A DNA stretch of 64,000 bases, from positions 133,593,707 through 133,657,706 of the forward strand of contig NC_067495.1 in the NCBI RefSeq assembly GCF_947179515.1. Direction: 5' to 3'. This document shows, in pieces, positions 21,491-32,815 of this stretch. The stretch comes from Apodemus sylvaticus (taxonomy: Eukaryota; Chordata; Mammalia; Rodentia; Muridae). Both the position numbers and the translations under genes were made by a program. The notes beneath the pieces were generated by a model. That model had not been told where the DNA came from. It made no database searches and saw only the letters and a list, made by a program, of their open reading frames with translations. How positions within the stretch are numbered: position 1 is the first letter of the stretch; every line of letters starts with the position of its first letter.

Positions 21491-22046
21491 CAAAGATCTT
21501 AAAATAGTAAAAATGACTAATAAATACGTAGGGAAAATATTCAGTATTTTTATTTATCTGGGATATGTGAAGCAAAACTACATTGAGATTCCATCTCAAC
21601 CTAGTCAGAATAGTTGCCATCAAGAAAAAAAAAAACCCATTAGCCTTTAATCCCTAGCATTCCTAGGTTTAGACCTGGAAAAAAATCTGCAACTCAGCAT
21701 AGGTAATAACTGTGCACCTATGTTTGCCATAACACTATTCGCAGTCACTGTGATGTAGAATAGCCTAGTGCTCACAAACAAATGAAAGAATCAAGAAACC
21801 TGGCAGCGGTGGCACACCACGATACACAAACATGTCATGCTTTCTGTCATGGGCACAACCTAGAGTTTGTAAAGATGTGGAAGGGGAAGAGGAACTATTT
21901 TGGAAGAGAGAGTCGATGAAGGAAGGAAAAGGGGAAATGAAAGCATTGGATGTTATTAAAGATTATGAAGATATCTCAGCAAAAGCAGAGACAAACATTT
22001 TGAGTAGAAAAAACTTACTAAATTTCATCTTGACAATTTATTTTTT

Positions 22047-22232
22047 ATTTTTTTAAAGATTTATTATTTATTATATGTAAGTGCACTGTAGCTGTCTTCA
22101 GACACTCCAGAAGAGGGCGTCAGATCTCATTAAGGATGGTTGTGAGCCACCATGTGGCTGCTGGGATTTGAACTCAGGACCTTCAGAAGAGCAGCCAGTG
22201 CTGTTAACCGCTGAGCCACCTCTTCAGTCCAA
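22047..22232 (-). mobile_element. B2 SINE
   Basis: Antisense B2 including 'ccagaagagggcgtcagat' at 22107-22125, the CTCF-like core carried by many B2 copies. Confidence 0.9.
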
Positions 22233-22259
22233 CTTTGACACTTTAAAAGCATTTTGAAT

Positions 22260-22418
22260 CCATTTTTTGTGGGTGTGGAATTGCAGTGCTATGGGTGGAG
22301 AGGACAATTTGTAGGAGTTGGTTCTCTCCTTCCACTGTGGAGTCTCAAGGATTGAACTCAGGCTGCAAGGCTTGGCAGTGGACACATTTCCCTACTGAGC
22401 TAGCTCGCTCACCCTTGT
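22260..22418 (-). mobile_element. Diverged B3-like SINE
   Basis: 'ggttctctccttccactgtg', 'ggattgaactcaggctgcaa', 'ctgagctagctcgctcaccc' follow the B3 order in antisense. Confidence 0.6.
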
Positions 22419-22984
22419 TTTTCTGCTTTTAGATAGTCATATATTCACAAGAGTCATGAGTGTGTGTGCCATTGGATGTATTTGAGCTATTAATCATTTG
22501 ACTTCAACGCTGAAACATTTATGGCTACAGAATAGTGTAGCAATTATCAAAGGGTGGCCTATGGAGCCCTGACATTTCCTGATTGGCATGTAGTGGTATA
22601 CAAGGTGGAAGCTAATAGTAGGATAGTAAAATACTCCTTGCCTTTTCCACTGTGCTGACGCTTGCACTGGTGGCACTAAGGCTGTCATTAGGAACACTTC
22701 CAGCCAATATGCATAACCATTCCCCAGTAGACTAGAAGCAAGAGTCAACCTCCTGAGGAGATATGACTTCAGGGCGGGGCCATTCTGTGGTAGTGTAGGA
22801 ATGCATTTGCCCAACATGTGTGATGAAACCTCGCTCCATTTCCCTGGACTATAACTTAAGAAAACAACGGGCAAAGGGCTTGGTGGTCCTGAAGAAGTGG
22901 CTCCATGGGTAAAGCGCCTGCTGTGCCAACATAAGCTCCTGAGTTCAGTGTGCCAGCATCCATGTTAAGAAAGGCTGCCTATGT

Positions 22985-23210
22985 GCCAGGCAGTGGTGGC
23001 GCACGCCTGTAATCCCAGCACTTAGGAGGCAGAGCCAGGAGGATTTCTGAGTTCGAGGCCAGCCTGGTCTACAGAGTGAGTTCCAGAACAGCCAGGGCTA
23101 CACAGAGAAACCCTGTCTTGAAAAAACCAAATCCAAAAAACCAAACCAACCCAACCCAAACCAAACAAACAAACAAACAAAAACAAAAAAAAGAAAGAAA
23201 GAAAGAAAAA
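22985..23210 (+). mobile_element. B1 SINE with long A-rich tail
   Basis: Sense B1 'aggcagtggtggcgcacgcc', with a tail of CCAAA, (CAAA)n and (GAAA)n. The tail is flanked by 'gaaaggctgcctatg' copies at about 22970 and 23211, a probable target duplication of about 15 bp. Confidence 0.9.
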
Positions 23211-23429
23211 AGAAAGGCTGCCTATGACTGCACCCCTCTGCCTTGACTGAACAGCAAACAGTGGGCCATGGGGCTGGCTGGCTAGTCCAGCCCAACAAGG
23301 GCCAGTCTCAGTGAAAGATCTTGTCCAGAGCTGAGAAGGAGGGACAGGGAGGTGCTTCCCAAGTTAACTGAGTTTAATCACTTGAACCCAAGGGAAAGTT
23401 GTTCTCTAATCTCCACAAGCATGCACTAT

Positions 23430-23433
<4 letters not shown>

Positions 23434-23512
<79 letters not shown>

Positions 23513-24130
23513 ACTTCCATATGCACACTATGGTACACACACACCTAACCTGCACATGCACACCATGGTATACACAGACATACATACATACACACATACC
23601 AAGCACACACATACACTATGCACACACACACACACACACACACCAGGCACATGTACACCACACACACACACACACACAGTCATTCATCTAACCTCCACAT
23701 GCACACACACACACACACACACACAGTCATTCATCTAACCTCCACATGCACACACACACACACACACACACCTAACTTCCATATGCACACCATGGTATAC
23801 ACACACACACACACACACACCTAACTTCCATATGCACACCATAGTATATACACACACACACACACACACCTAACTTCCATATGCACACCATGGTATACGC
23901 ACACATATGAACACCAGCCACATGCACATACCATGTACACACACTCACATTTATCTAACCTCCTCATGTACATCATGGTACACACACACACACACATCTA
24001 ACTTCCACATGCAAACCATGGTACAAACACACACATTATACACTAGAACATGCACAACATACATATGTACACCACACACATACAAACTCACCTAACTTTC
24101 ACATGCACACCATGGTTCACACACACATAC
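23434..24130. repeat. (CT)n/(CA)n block with higher-order units
   Basis: Begins with (CT)n to about 23470, then (CA)n interrupted by a recurring unit of about 30 bp, 'cctaacttccatatgcacac' followed by 'catggtatac'. At least eight diverged repeats of the unit alternate with CA runs of varying length. The Thr/His frames it opens are artefacts of the repeat. Confidence 0.9.
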
Positions 24131-24186
24131 ACACACTAGCCACATGCACACTGTGCTAAACACACATTCACTCACCATGCACACAT

Positions 24187-24211
24187 TCATCATCATCATC
24201 ATCATCATCAT
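24187..24211. repeat. (CAT)n microsatellite
   Basis: Eight CAT units close to the end of the CA-rich array. Confidence 0.85.
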
Positions 24212-24314
24212 AATAATTCTATCATTTCCAAGCTCCAGGCACACATGTGGTACACAGATGTATATATAGGCCAAACACAAATGCACATACAAGAAATAAA
24301 TCTTAAATAATGCT

Positions 24315-24476
24315 ATGTGATAGAGAGATGGCTCAAGTAGTCAGAAAAGTGACCTACTCTTTCAAAGGCTCCAAGTTTAATTCTCCACACCAACATGAGG
24401 TTGCTCAAAATTATCTGCAACTCTAGCACCACTACTCATATGCACATATTAATGCACATAATTTAAAATAAAACAA
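24315..24476 (+). mobile_element. Diverged B3 SINE
   Basis: 'gatagagagatggctcaag', 'ctccaagtttaattctcca', 'aaaattatctgcaactct' in sense order. Confidence 0.65.
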
Positions 24477-24496
24477 ATCATCACACAGTGATAGGC

Positions 24497-24640
24497 CTTT
24501 AATTCAGGCCTTTAATTCCAGCACTTGAGGTGGGAAAATTTGAGTTCCAAGGTAGACTAATCTAGAGAGAGTTCTAGGATAGCCAGAGCTACATGGAGAA
24601 ACCCTGGCTGGAAAAACAAAATAAGTAAGTAAATAAATAA
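24497..24640 (+). mobile_element. Diverged B1 SINE
   Basis: 'ggcctttaattccagcactt', 'gagttctaggatagccagag', 'ctacatggagaaaccctggc'. The 5' block 'aggcctttaattc' is duplicated. Confidence 0.75.
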
Positions 24641-24782
24641 ATCTTTAAAAGTGAATTTTATTTAAAATAATGACAACATATCATAATAGTAATAATGATA
24701 AGGTGGAGATAAGAATGAGGGGCACATCTGGATGCCAGTCTCAGGCTTCAACCTGCAATAGCATGAGCAAGGACTCCTGTGT

Positions 24783-25530
24783 GGGGCTGGAGAGATGGCT
24801 CAGCCGTTAAGAACACTGGCTGACTCCTGGGCATATACCCAGAGGATTCCCCACCATGTAATAAGGATACATGCTCTACTATGTTCATAGCAGCCCTATT
24901 TATAATTGCCAGAAGTTGGAAAGAACCCAGGTATCCCTCAACAGAAGAGTGGATGCAAAAAATGTGGTATATCTACACAATGGAGTACTATTCAGCCATT
25001 AGAAACAATGAATTCATGAAATTCTTAGGCAAATGGATGGAGCTAGAGAACATCATACTAAGTGAGGTAACCCAGACTCAAAAGCTGAATCATGGTATGC
25101 ACTCACTAATAAGTGGTTATTAACCTAGAAAACTGGAATACCCCAAACATAATCCACACATCAAATGAGGTACAAGAAGAAAGGAAGAGTGGCCCCTGGT
25201 TCTGGAAAGAATCAGTGAAACAGTATTCAGCAAAACCAGAACGGGGAAGTGGGAAGGGGTGGGTGGGAAAACAGGGGGAGGGAAGGGAGCTGATGGGACT
25301 TTGAGGGAGTGGGGGGCCAGAAAAGAGGAAATCATTTGAAATGTAAATAAAAAAATATATCGAATTAAAAAAAAAAAGCACTGGCTGCTCTTCCAGAGGT
25401 CCTGAGTTCAAATCCCAGCAACCACATGGTGGCTCACAACCATATGTGATGAGATCTGATGCCCTCTTCTGGTGTGTCTGAAGACAGTGACAGTGTAATC
25501 ATATAAATGAAATAAATAAAATCTTTTTAA
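24783..25530 (+). mobile_element. B2 SINE split by an L1
   Basis: The B2 head lies at 24783-24822 and the body and tail at 25379-25530; together they form one B2. The L1 between them is bounded by CACTGGCTG at 24814-24822 and 25379-25387, which is B2 sequence duplicated on insertion. The B2 is therefore older than the L1. Confidence 0.9.
24823..25378 (+). mobile_element. 5'-truncated L1 nested in a B2
   Basis: Starts in ORF2 at 'actcctgggcatataccc', encodes the C-terminal ORF2 residues (for example 'MEYYSAIRNNEFMKFLGKW'), then the G-rich 3' UTR, AATAAA and a poly(A) tail. About 556 bp and not inverted. Confidence 0.9.
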
Positions 25531-25677
25531 ATAAAAGAGCTCCTGTGTGGACAGGTCAGCCCTGATCCACAGATGTACACAGATGCATATAGTACACATA
25601 AAACACACACATCTTATTCAACTTCAGAATGATTACAAAGAGCCCAGAAATGGGGTACGCATGAAATGAATCTGAGT

Positions 25678-25800
25678 CAGATGCCTTTAACTCCTGCACA
25701 TGGGAAGCAGAGGCAGGTGGATCACTGTGAGTTCGAGGCTAGCCTGGTCTATGTAGGAAGTTCCAGGTGATTCAAGGAAACTGTCTCAAATAAAATAATT
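25678..25800 (+). mobile_element. Diverged B1 SINE
   Basis: 'gccagatgcctttaactcc'-type start, 'cactgtgagttcgaggctag', 'cctggtctatgtaggaagtt', with the 5' end missing. Confidence 0.75.
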
Positions 25801-26823
25801 GATCTGAGAGGCAATTTTCAGCAATCGTAAGAAGTAGAATGAACTGAACGCAGAAATATATCATGCTGGAAGCTAGAGCGAATCCAAATTATACTGGACA
25901 TGGATTCTCCCCAAAGGAATCTACACTTCTGATGCCACCTAATACCAGTCCCTACGGGCATTTTCCTACAAGCTTTTCTATCCATGCAGAAGAAGATTGC
26001 CGGTGTGGTCCACTTATTTTAAGATAACAAGCAGTACAGTCCTTGGTGTTCTTTCCAGGCACCTGGATGGATGAGCACCCTTAACAGCACGCTTCATGCT
26101 CAGGAGGGAGGAGGACACGGTCACCTCAAAGGCTCAACTCGGGCATCACAGAGCTATTTTGAGTGTCTTGGATAATAATGGCAGCAAGGTCTCAGAAAAA
26201 TCACAGGGAGGAAAGAGGTCCGGTCAGGAAACTAGTAGCTATGTCCGGAATTGACCACTAGGTGGCAGTGCGAGCTCACCTGGAACCCTCCATTCTCAGC
26301 TCCCAGCTCCCAGCAATATCCCTGTGGCTGGCAAACAATGTTCTCAAAAGCATCCTGAGAAGCTGTGTTCAAGTGCATAGTAGAGTGCCGCCCAGCAGGC
26401 ACCGACAGACCCTAAGTAACACCCATATTGGAAGGGAGTAGTCATGCCGTGCGGCCAAGGTGTGGCAGGCAGCGTTTTCTCTGAAAAGGCCGAGCTTTCT
26501 GAGCGCCATGGTTTGTTCACGGCATGGGAAGCTAATACAGAGCTAAGGTGTTGAGCTGTGGCCCGCTCTGCACAGCTTACTTCTAATGCCACCCCTCAAC
26601 TTAGTAAGATTCGTCTAACATTTCTCTGAATGTAAAGGACCCAAATTTGACAGGACAGTTCGACAGTGAGTAGGACTTCTGGTACAGTTTGAAATATTTA
26701 CTGTATAATCCAATGTACTGGTGGATGTCTTCACTCTCAGCACTTCCAAGTCTGAGGCAGAGGTATATGTGTGCTTTCAGGCCAGCATATACTGCGCAGT
26801 GAAATCTTGTTTCTAAAAATTAG
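25801..26823. other. Unique-looking intergenic sequence
   Basis: No repeat recognised. Slightly richer in CG than its surroundings around 26220-26480, and it carries the CTCF-like site at 26254. Confidence 0.4.
26254..26270 (+). promoter_or_regulatory. Candidate CTCF-binding site
   Basis: ACCACTAGGTGGCAGTG matches the CTCF core at nearly every constrained position and is followed by 'cgagc'. Unlike the SINE-borne motifs it lies in non-repeat sequence, as conserved CTCF sites usually do. Confidence 0.65.
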
Positions 26824-26912
26824 TTCATGGGAGATGGAGCGACGCCTCAGTGGGTAAGTGCACGGCTCTATCAGAGGGCACAAATTCAGTTCCCAACACA
26901 CACATACTTAAA
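26824..26912 (+). mobile_element. Truncated B3/ID-like SINE
   Basis: 'gggagatggagcgacgcctc', 'agtgggtaagtgcacggctc', 'caaattcagttcccaacac' follow the head of a tRNA-derived SINE. Confidence 0.5.
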
Positions 26913-26927
26913 AAATAATAAAAAGAT

Positions 26928-27060
26928 ATATTTTATTAGATATTTTCTTTATTTACATTTTAATTGTTATCCCCTTTCCTGGTTTCCCCTCTGAAAACCC
27001 CCTATCCCATCCCTCTCCCCCTGCTCACCAACCCACCCACTCCTGCTTGCCTGTCATCTT
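26928..27060 (-). mobile_element. L1 3' end fragment
   Basis: Antisense L1 3' UTR: 'tttctttatttacattttaa', 'tatcccctttcctggtttcc', then C-rich sequence. Related to the young L1 ends at 6605 and 60053. Confidence 0.8.
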
Positions 27061-27337
27061 AAAATAACAGTTTATCATAAATCCACTCTAATCAGGACAC
27101 TTTTTTGTTGATACCTGCTTGGTAGAGACTTATGTATAGATTGCGGCTCAGAAGGAGAATTTATCAACAAACTATCTAAGGCCCAAATCATACTGTCTCC
27201 CCAGTCATTTTTTTCCCACTCCAAGTTCTATGAAGACACAGGAACAATGGGACCCACGTAAGAGGGCCTTGCTTCTCTAGAGAACAGAGCTGATTTCCCA
27301 CTAGAGATGTATTTCCAGCCTCCGGCATTTTGCTGTT

Positions 27338-27430
27338 GCTGTGGACCAGGCTGGCCTCGAACTCAGAAATCCACTTGCCTCTGCCTCCCAAGTGCTGGGA
27401 TTACAGTCGTGCACCACCACTGTTGGGCAA
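27338..27430 (-). mobile_element. Truncated B1 SINE
   Basis: Only the half from 'tggaccaggctggcctcga' to 'gtgcaccaccactgttgggc' remains. The 'gagacagggtttctctg' half is absent. Confidence 0.85.
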
Positions 27431-28577
27431 ACAACTATTTCTACCGTGTTTGTATTGCATTAGGCAATATAAATAATCTAGAGGTTATTTAAAGTCTTCA
27501 GGGAAATGTGTGATTTTATACATGAATGCAATGTCAGGTCATACAGCAGAGATGCACTATCTGCTTTTTCTCATCGTAACTCATATATAAATGTTTAAAA
27601 TTAGGAATATGGATGGAGGACCAGTAGTGTGAGTGTGTGCATACATGTCCACACATGCACACTCCCGTGAGCACGTGTGCACGTGAAAACCAGCAGTCAA
27701 TGTCAGATGTCTTCAGTGATTGCTCTCCAGGTTTTTGAGGAATTCATTGAGACAGCTTTTACACGAGGGCTAAGGCCTGCGTGCTTATCGAGTCACTGTT
27801 CCAGCCCCTGAGATGAACTTAACGGTCTCATTCCCATGTATGAATGAGACAGTGCATGCTTGTCTTTCTGTGTAATTAATCCACCTAATGAATAATTCCT
27901 GACAATGAATTCCTGATCCATCATGTTGTGGAAATCATAGGCTTTCATTATTTTTATACCTGAGTGGTATTCCATTTCATACATATATACAAAATATACA
28001 TCCATATATGTGTGTGTTTCCGCTGTTCTTTATCTATTATTCAGTTGATAGACACAAAGAAACTGAGATTATTTCCATTTCTTAGCTACTATAAATCTTG
28101 CTCTAATGAACAGTAATGTGAATATTTCTCTTCAAAATACTTTCCAATATTCTTTTTGATCCATACCTATAAGTGGGTCATAGATCATTTGTTACTGAAG
28201 AACTTCCATACTAATACCTGTAATGGATGCAGTAATTTACACTCCTACAAACGGTGTTGAAGACGATAGTAAACAACATTAACAACATTAAACAACATTT
28301 AACAACATTTACTATCTTTTTGTCTTTACCGGTTTTATATCTCATTATTATATCTGAATTTGATCTTTTGTATGCTCTTATTTGGAAATATGCCTATTTC
28401 AGTCTAGGGCCCATTTTCATTGGACTATTGCTTTTCCTTATTTTGTTTTTAAGGCTTCTGATTTCTTAGTATATCATGGATGAATTCCTTGTCAGAAGCA
28501 TGGTTTACCAGTGTTTGCTCCCTGCCCATGTGAGTTCCATGCTCTTGTGTCTTTGGCTGTTGAAAAGCCTTTTAGTT

Positions 28578-28742
28578 GGGCAGCGGTGGCGCACGCCTTT
28601 AATCCCAGCACTCTGGGAAGCAGAGGCAGGTAGATTTCTGAATTCGAGGCCAGCCTGGTCTACAGAGTCATTTCCAGGATAGCCAGGGCTACACAGAGAA
28701 ACCCTGTCTCGAAAAAACCAAAACAACAACAACAACAAAAAG
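28578..28742 (+). mobile_element. B1 SINE with target-site duplication
   Basis: Sense B1 inserted in the old L1. AAAAGCCTTTTAGTT at 28563-28577 is repeated with one change at 28743-28757. Confidence 0.9.
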
Positions 28743-28805
28743 AAAAGCTTTTTAGTTTGAGTTTCTATATACTTTCATTTCCTGTACTTGTAGAGTTATA
28801 TTGAA

Positions 28806-28883
28806 AAAGAAGAGGGAGGAGGAGGGGGAGGAGGAAGAGGAGGAAGAGGAGGAGGAGGAGGAGGAGGAGGAGGAGGAGGAGAT
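28806..28883. repeat. (GGA)n purine tract
   Basis: About 75 bp of GAG, GGA and GAA triplets, a pure purine run. Confidence 0.9.
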
Positions 28884-28944
28884 TGCCAGGATGGAGAGAT
28901 GACAACACTACTTTAAATATTTGCTACTTAGAAATAAAGTCACA

Positions 28945-29105
28945 GGGCTGGAGAGACCACTCAGCGGTTAAGAGCACTGACTGCTCTTCCAGAGGTTCTG
29001 AGTTCAATTCCCAGCAACCACATGGTGGCTCACAACCATCTGTAATGAGATCTGATGCCCTCTTCTGGTGTGTCTACAGTGTACTCACATATAGAAAATT
29101 AATTA
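28945..29105 (+). mobile_element. B2 SINE
   Basis: Sense B2, 'gggctggagagaccactcag' through 'ctcttctggtgtgtctacag'. Part of the usual 'gaagacagctac' segment is deleted. Confidence 0.9.
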
Positions 29106-29599
29106 ATTATCTAAAGAAAAAAAAGCAAGATTGCCCGTTCCTAAGCTCTGAAATATTTTCCATATGTTTTCTAATAGTTTTATATCTTAAACTTAAATCT
29201 GTAATCCATATAAGTTATCTTTGTACATTATTATAGAGATATGAGTCCAGCTACAGTCTTCTTGTAGACATCCTATTTTCTAAGAAAGCATCACTTGAAG
29301 CAAAAGTGCCTGTTTCCCACTGTGTTCTTAGCCCCTTTGCCATGGATCAGCTGCCTATGGTGGCCTGGGATTATTCCTGGAGACTCTATGTGCTTTTATG
29401 TGGCTACTATGCTGTTTTGAATCCTATGACTTAGAACTGTACATGGAAGTCAGTTGGGTAGCATTGTGCTTCCTACTGTTTTCTTTCCTTCTTTTTGCTG
29501 AGGACTGTTTCATTCACTGGCTTTTACATCCCTGAAAGTTCCTGGAGTTGGGACCCATGAATACTAAGGGACAAGTAAAGTGGTTCCAAAACTATGCCC

Positions 29600-30050
29600 A
29601 CAACTTCTCTGATAGCACCTCTCTTCAAGAGATGCAGCTTACTTCTGTGTGTTTGTTGGGGACAAACCAGTATTCACAATTTATTTCCACTGGATAGAAT
29701 ATAGAAAGACTGATGATGTATTACTTCCAAGATTATGTCTTAAAGTATATCAGAGCTTCCCCAGAATAATGTCTCTTGGCTTGCTCTCACTCTGAGAGAA
29801 CCTACCATAGAAGGAGGGCATGCAAACAGCCCTGTGGATTGGTTCATAAGACAGGGAAAGTTCTGTATCCATGCTAGAGAGCCACCTTATAATCAAATCC
29901 GCTACTCTTAGGTCATCACATGCAGTCTGGTGAGGTCATGACAATAGGCCATGGGCCAGAACTACCACCCAGATAAGCCACTCCTAGATTACCAGTCTAC
30001 AGAAACTGTGAGACAATAAATATTACTTTTTTCCCTAAGGACTCATGAAA
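29600..30050 (+). mobile_element. MLT1-type MaLR LTR (ancient)
   Basis: 'ttacttccaagattatgtct', 'ggcttgctctcactctgaga', 'agccaccttataatcaaatc', closing with 'agaaactgtgagacaataaa', in the order of mammalian MLT1 LTRs. Confidence 0.6.
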
Positions 30051-30097
30051 AATATTTAACTAGAATTATTTTTGGTAATAAACAGAAAAACAGTCAT

Positions 30098-30144
<47 letters not shown>

Positions 30145-30146
30145 TA
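30098..30146. repeat. (TTTA)n microsatellite
   Basis: About 12 ATTT units forming the tail of the antisense B3 that follows. Confidence 0.9.
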
Positions 30147-30326
30147 TGTGTTTTGTCTGCATATATATCACATGCTTGCAGTATCTACAAGGGCCAGAAG
30201 GGTGAGCCATTCCCTGCAACTCAGGTTTAGATGGTTGTAAACCACTCTGTGGGTGCTGGGAACTAAAAGTGTGACCTCTGCAAGAGCAGAAAGTACTCTT
30301 AGACACTGAGCCTTCTCTCCAGTTCC
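30147..30326 (-). mobile_element. B3 SINE
   Basis: 'gtgttttgtctgcatatata', 'gtaaaccactctgtgggtgc', 'gacactgagccttctctcca' in antisense B3 order. Confidence 0.8.
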
Positions 30327-30329
30327 AAG

Positions 30330-30535
30330 ATTAATTTTAAAATTATTTTATGTGTATGAATGTTTTGCCTGCATGTATGTCTGTGCATCACGTATATTTT
30401 TTTGGTATTTAGGGAGGCCAGGAGAGGGTGTGTAGTTATAGATGGTTGTGAGCCACCAAGTGGGTGCTGGCAATCAAACCTGGGTCCTCTGGAAGGAGAA
30501 GCTAGTCTCTTAATCACCGAGCCAGTCCTCCAAAA
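30330..30535 (-). mobile_element. B3 SINE
   Basis: A second antisense B3 head to tail with the previous one: 'gaatgttttgcctgcatgta', 'ggttgtgagccaccaagtgg', 'cttaatcaccgagccagtcc'. Confidence 0.8.
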
Positions 30536-30679
30536 TGAAAACATTTAAAGATGGAAATCAATGCATAGAAGGATAAATAAACAATAATAAATGTATGGAA
30601 ATTTGAAGGGTAAAATGGCTAAAGAAAGAAAGGAAGGAAGGAAAGAAAGTGAAAGGAAGCTTCATCTCAGCACGCTAAA

Positions 30680-31165
30680 GAGTTGGTCCCACTGAGAGCT
30701 GATGGAAGACAATGCAAATGGCCAGTAACAGAAAGCTGGTTGAACAGAGTGTGGCAGACGCATACAGTAGAATGCTATTCAGTAATAGAAATGAACACAA
30801 TCCTGATGATAAACAGCACTGGACGAATCTCAGCAACCTTATAAGGAATGAAAGAGCTAGACATGAAGAATCCATACAGGATGATCCTGCTCTCAATGGG
30901 GATATAGTTCAGTTGTAGACTTTTTGACAGTAATGTACAAGGCCCTGGGTTTGAGCCACAGGACTGGCACTGTGTGTGTGTGTGTGTGTGTGTACGCGCG
31001 CGCTCATTATGTATGATTGCATTTATATCAAGTTTAATAGCAGGCAAGAATAGCTGAGTGATGGAATTGAAAATGCAGATGAGAAGTGAAGGAATGGGAC
31101 CTCCTGGAGTTATTTGGTTAATGATATCACGGGTGTGTACAGTTTTTGAAGATTATAAAGCTGTA
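30680..31165 (+). mobile_element. Ancient L1 3' end, interrupted by an ID SINE
   Basis: Sense L1M-like order: 'gaatgctattcagtaataga', 'ggaatgaaagagctagacat', then 3' UTR-like sequence to about 31165. An ID element and (TG)n sit at 30897-30995. Confidence 0.5.
30897..30995 (+). mobile_element. ID-like SINE with (TG)n
   Basis: 'ggggatatagttcagttgta', 'caaggccctgggtttgagcc' follows the ID order. It is followed by (TG)n at 30972-30993 and a short CG run. Confidence 0.7.
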
Positions 31166-31184
31166 CATTTAGGATCTGTGCCTC

Positions 31185-31290
31185 GGGCTTTGGGTGTGGT
31201 TCAGTTGCAGCAGAGTACTATCCTAATATGTGTGAAGCCCTGGGTTCCATGCCACAGAGCAGAGATAAAACGAGCAAGAGCTCAGTTATC
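31185..31290 (+). mobile_element. ID-like SINE
   Basis: 'tttgggtgtggttcagttgc', 'gtgtgaagccctgggttcca', ending A-rich. A sense ID copy. Confidence 0.7.
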
Positions 31291-31439
31291 ATTGTTTTAA
31301 CCCCAAAAGTCTGAAGTGAGACTATCACCATTTGAGGTGAAAAAAAAAAAAAGACATCTTTCTTCAGCAAGTCATACAGAACTCATCCATTTTTTCCACC
31401 TCCACTGCTCCATCGGGATGTTCCCACACAGAATCCCTG

Positions 31440-31790
31440 CCTCCAACCCTGCCCGCCACAGTCCTTTCTCTGCAAATCAGCTCTGCCAATCAGGCCAGAG
31501 CAGTCTCCTGCTTAAGCCTCTCACTGCTTCCCTAGCACATTTAGAAAGAAATGCCTGGTGTTTCTTTTGTCCTACAAAGCTCGACATGAACAGGCCCTGC
31601 CCTCTTCACTCTCCACTTTGTCCCCTTATCCTGTGATCTAGCCACTCTGTCCCTCTTTCAGCTCAAAACATCAAGCACTTCCTGACTCCGGGTATTGATT
31701 GTCCAGAAAGCTCTTCCTTGTTCTTTCAACTGATTAACTCTGACACTGTCACTCTTTCCGAGAAAGGCCTCCAAAGTCCACATCTGTTAG
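31440..31790 (+). mobile_element. L2 LINE remnant (ancient mammalian)
   Basis: Follows the L2 3' order: 'tgcttaagcctctcactgct', 'cctacaaagctcgacatgaa', 'gccactctgtccctctttca', 'ccagaaagctcttccttgtt', 'tctttccgagaaaggcc'. Confidence 0.7.
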
Positions 31791-31805
31791 GTTCTCGTGG
31801 TTTTT

Positions 31806-31892
31806 CATTTTCTTTTGGCTTTTGACACAGGGTTTCTCTGTATAGCCTCCCAGGTGCTGGGATCAAAGGCGTGCACCACCACTGCCTGCTGT
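31806..31892 (-). mobile_element. B1 SINE with internal deletion
   Basis: 'cacagggtttctctgtatag' jumps directly to 'cctcccaggtgctgggatca', so the central half of B1 is missing. Confidence 0.85.
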
Positions 31893-32033
31893 TACGTTCT
31901 TTTTAATGCAGTTCTTTTCTTATTTTGAGAATTTCATGCACAAATACTGTATCCGCATCATTTAATTCTTCTATCTCCTATGATCTTGAAACTCCCTCTC
32001 AAATTTATGATCTATTGTTCTTTAATCATTGTT

Positions 32034-32061
32034 ACACACACACACACATACCACACGACAC

Positions 32062-32094
<33 letters not shown>

Positions 32095-32110
32095 ACACAC
32101 ACACCACAAC

Positions 32111-32141
<31 letters not shown>

Positions 32142-32165
32142 AACACACACACACACATGTACACA
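32034..32165. repeat. (CA)n with interruptions
   Basis: About 130 bp of CA units with periodic AA and CC interruptions. The Thr/His open frames over it are repeat artefacts. Confidence 0.95.
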
Positions 32166-32449
32166 CATCTTACTGAGTCCAGTATTGGTCCTATGCCATG
32201 TGTTTAGGGCTGACTACTTGGGATTAAATAACCTCTGAGTGAGTTTGCCCTTAGAGAAAATGGGATCTTCCTCAGCAGCTTCTGATTGCCTGCTGCTCTT
32301 CGTCTAGGAGTGGGACCTTGTGAACTTCCCATGTTGGCCTGTCAACTGCTGTTGTTTAGACAACTGTGATGGCTAATCTTGACTGTCAGTCCCATGACAT
32401 CTGGAATTTAGTGGAACCCACGTTGCCCAGCATTCCAGTAAAAGGATTT

Positions 32450-32579
32450 TCTTTTTTCTTTTTCATTTTTTCTTTTTCTTTCTTTTTCTTTTCTTTCTTT
32501 TCTTTCTTTTCTTTCTTTTCTTTCTTTTCTTTCTTTTCTTTCTTTTCTTTCTTTCTTTCTTTCTTTCTTTTCTTTCTTT

Positions 32580-32647
<68 letters not shown>

Positions 32648-32648
32648 T
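32450..32648. repeat. (TTTC)n/(TTTTC)n tract
   Basis: About 200 bp of pure pyrimidine on the plus strand, mixing TTTC and TTTTC units, grown from the tail of the antisense B1 that follows. Confidence 0.95.
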
Positions 32649-32654
32649 TTGGTT

Positions 32655-32815
32655 TTTTTGGATTTTTTTTTGAGACTGGGTTTCTCTGTGTAGCCCTGGC
32701 TGTTCTGGAACTCACTCTGTAGAGCAGGCTAGCTTCGAACTCAGAAATCCGCCTGCCTCTGCCTCTGCCTCTCAGAATGCTGGGATTAAAGGCGTGCTCC
32801 ACCACTGCCTGGTGG
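32655..32815 (-). mobile_element. B1 SINE
   Basis: Antisense B1, 'tgagactgggtttctctgtg' to 'ctccaccactgcctggtgg', with a duplicated 'gcctct' triplet block. Confidence 0.9.

Larger units (their letters stand above)
27930..29500 (-). mobile_element. Ancient L1 ORF2 remnant (interrupted)
   Basis: Decayed antisense L1 ORF2 can be followed through 'gagtggtattccatttcata', 'cttagctactataaatcttg', 'cactcctacaaacggtgt' and 'gggattattcctggagactc'. It is interrupted by a B1 at 28578, a (GGA)n run and a B2 at 28945. Divergence suggests a pre-rodent L1M family. Confidence 0.6.

Noticed and set aside
23428..24095. Thr/His-rich open frames in several phases
   Set aside because: They are translations of (CA)n repeats. 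The same applies to 617-919, 939-1154 and 31925-32238.
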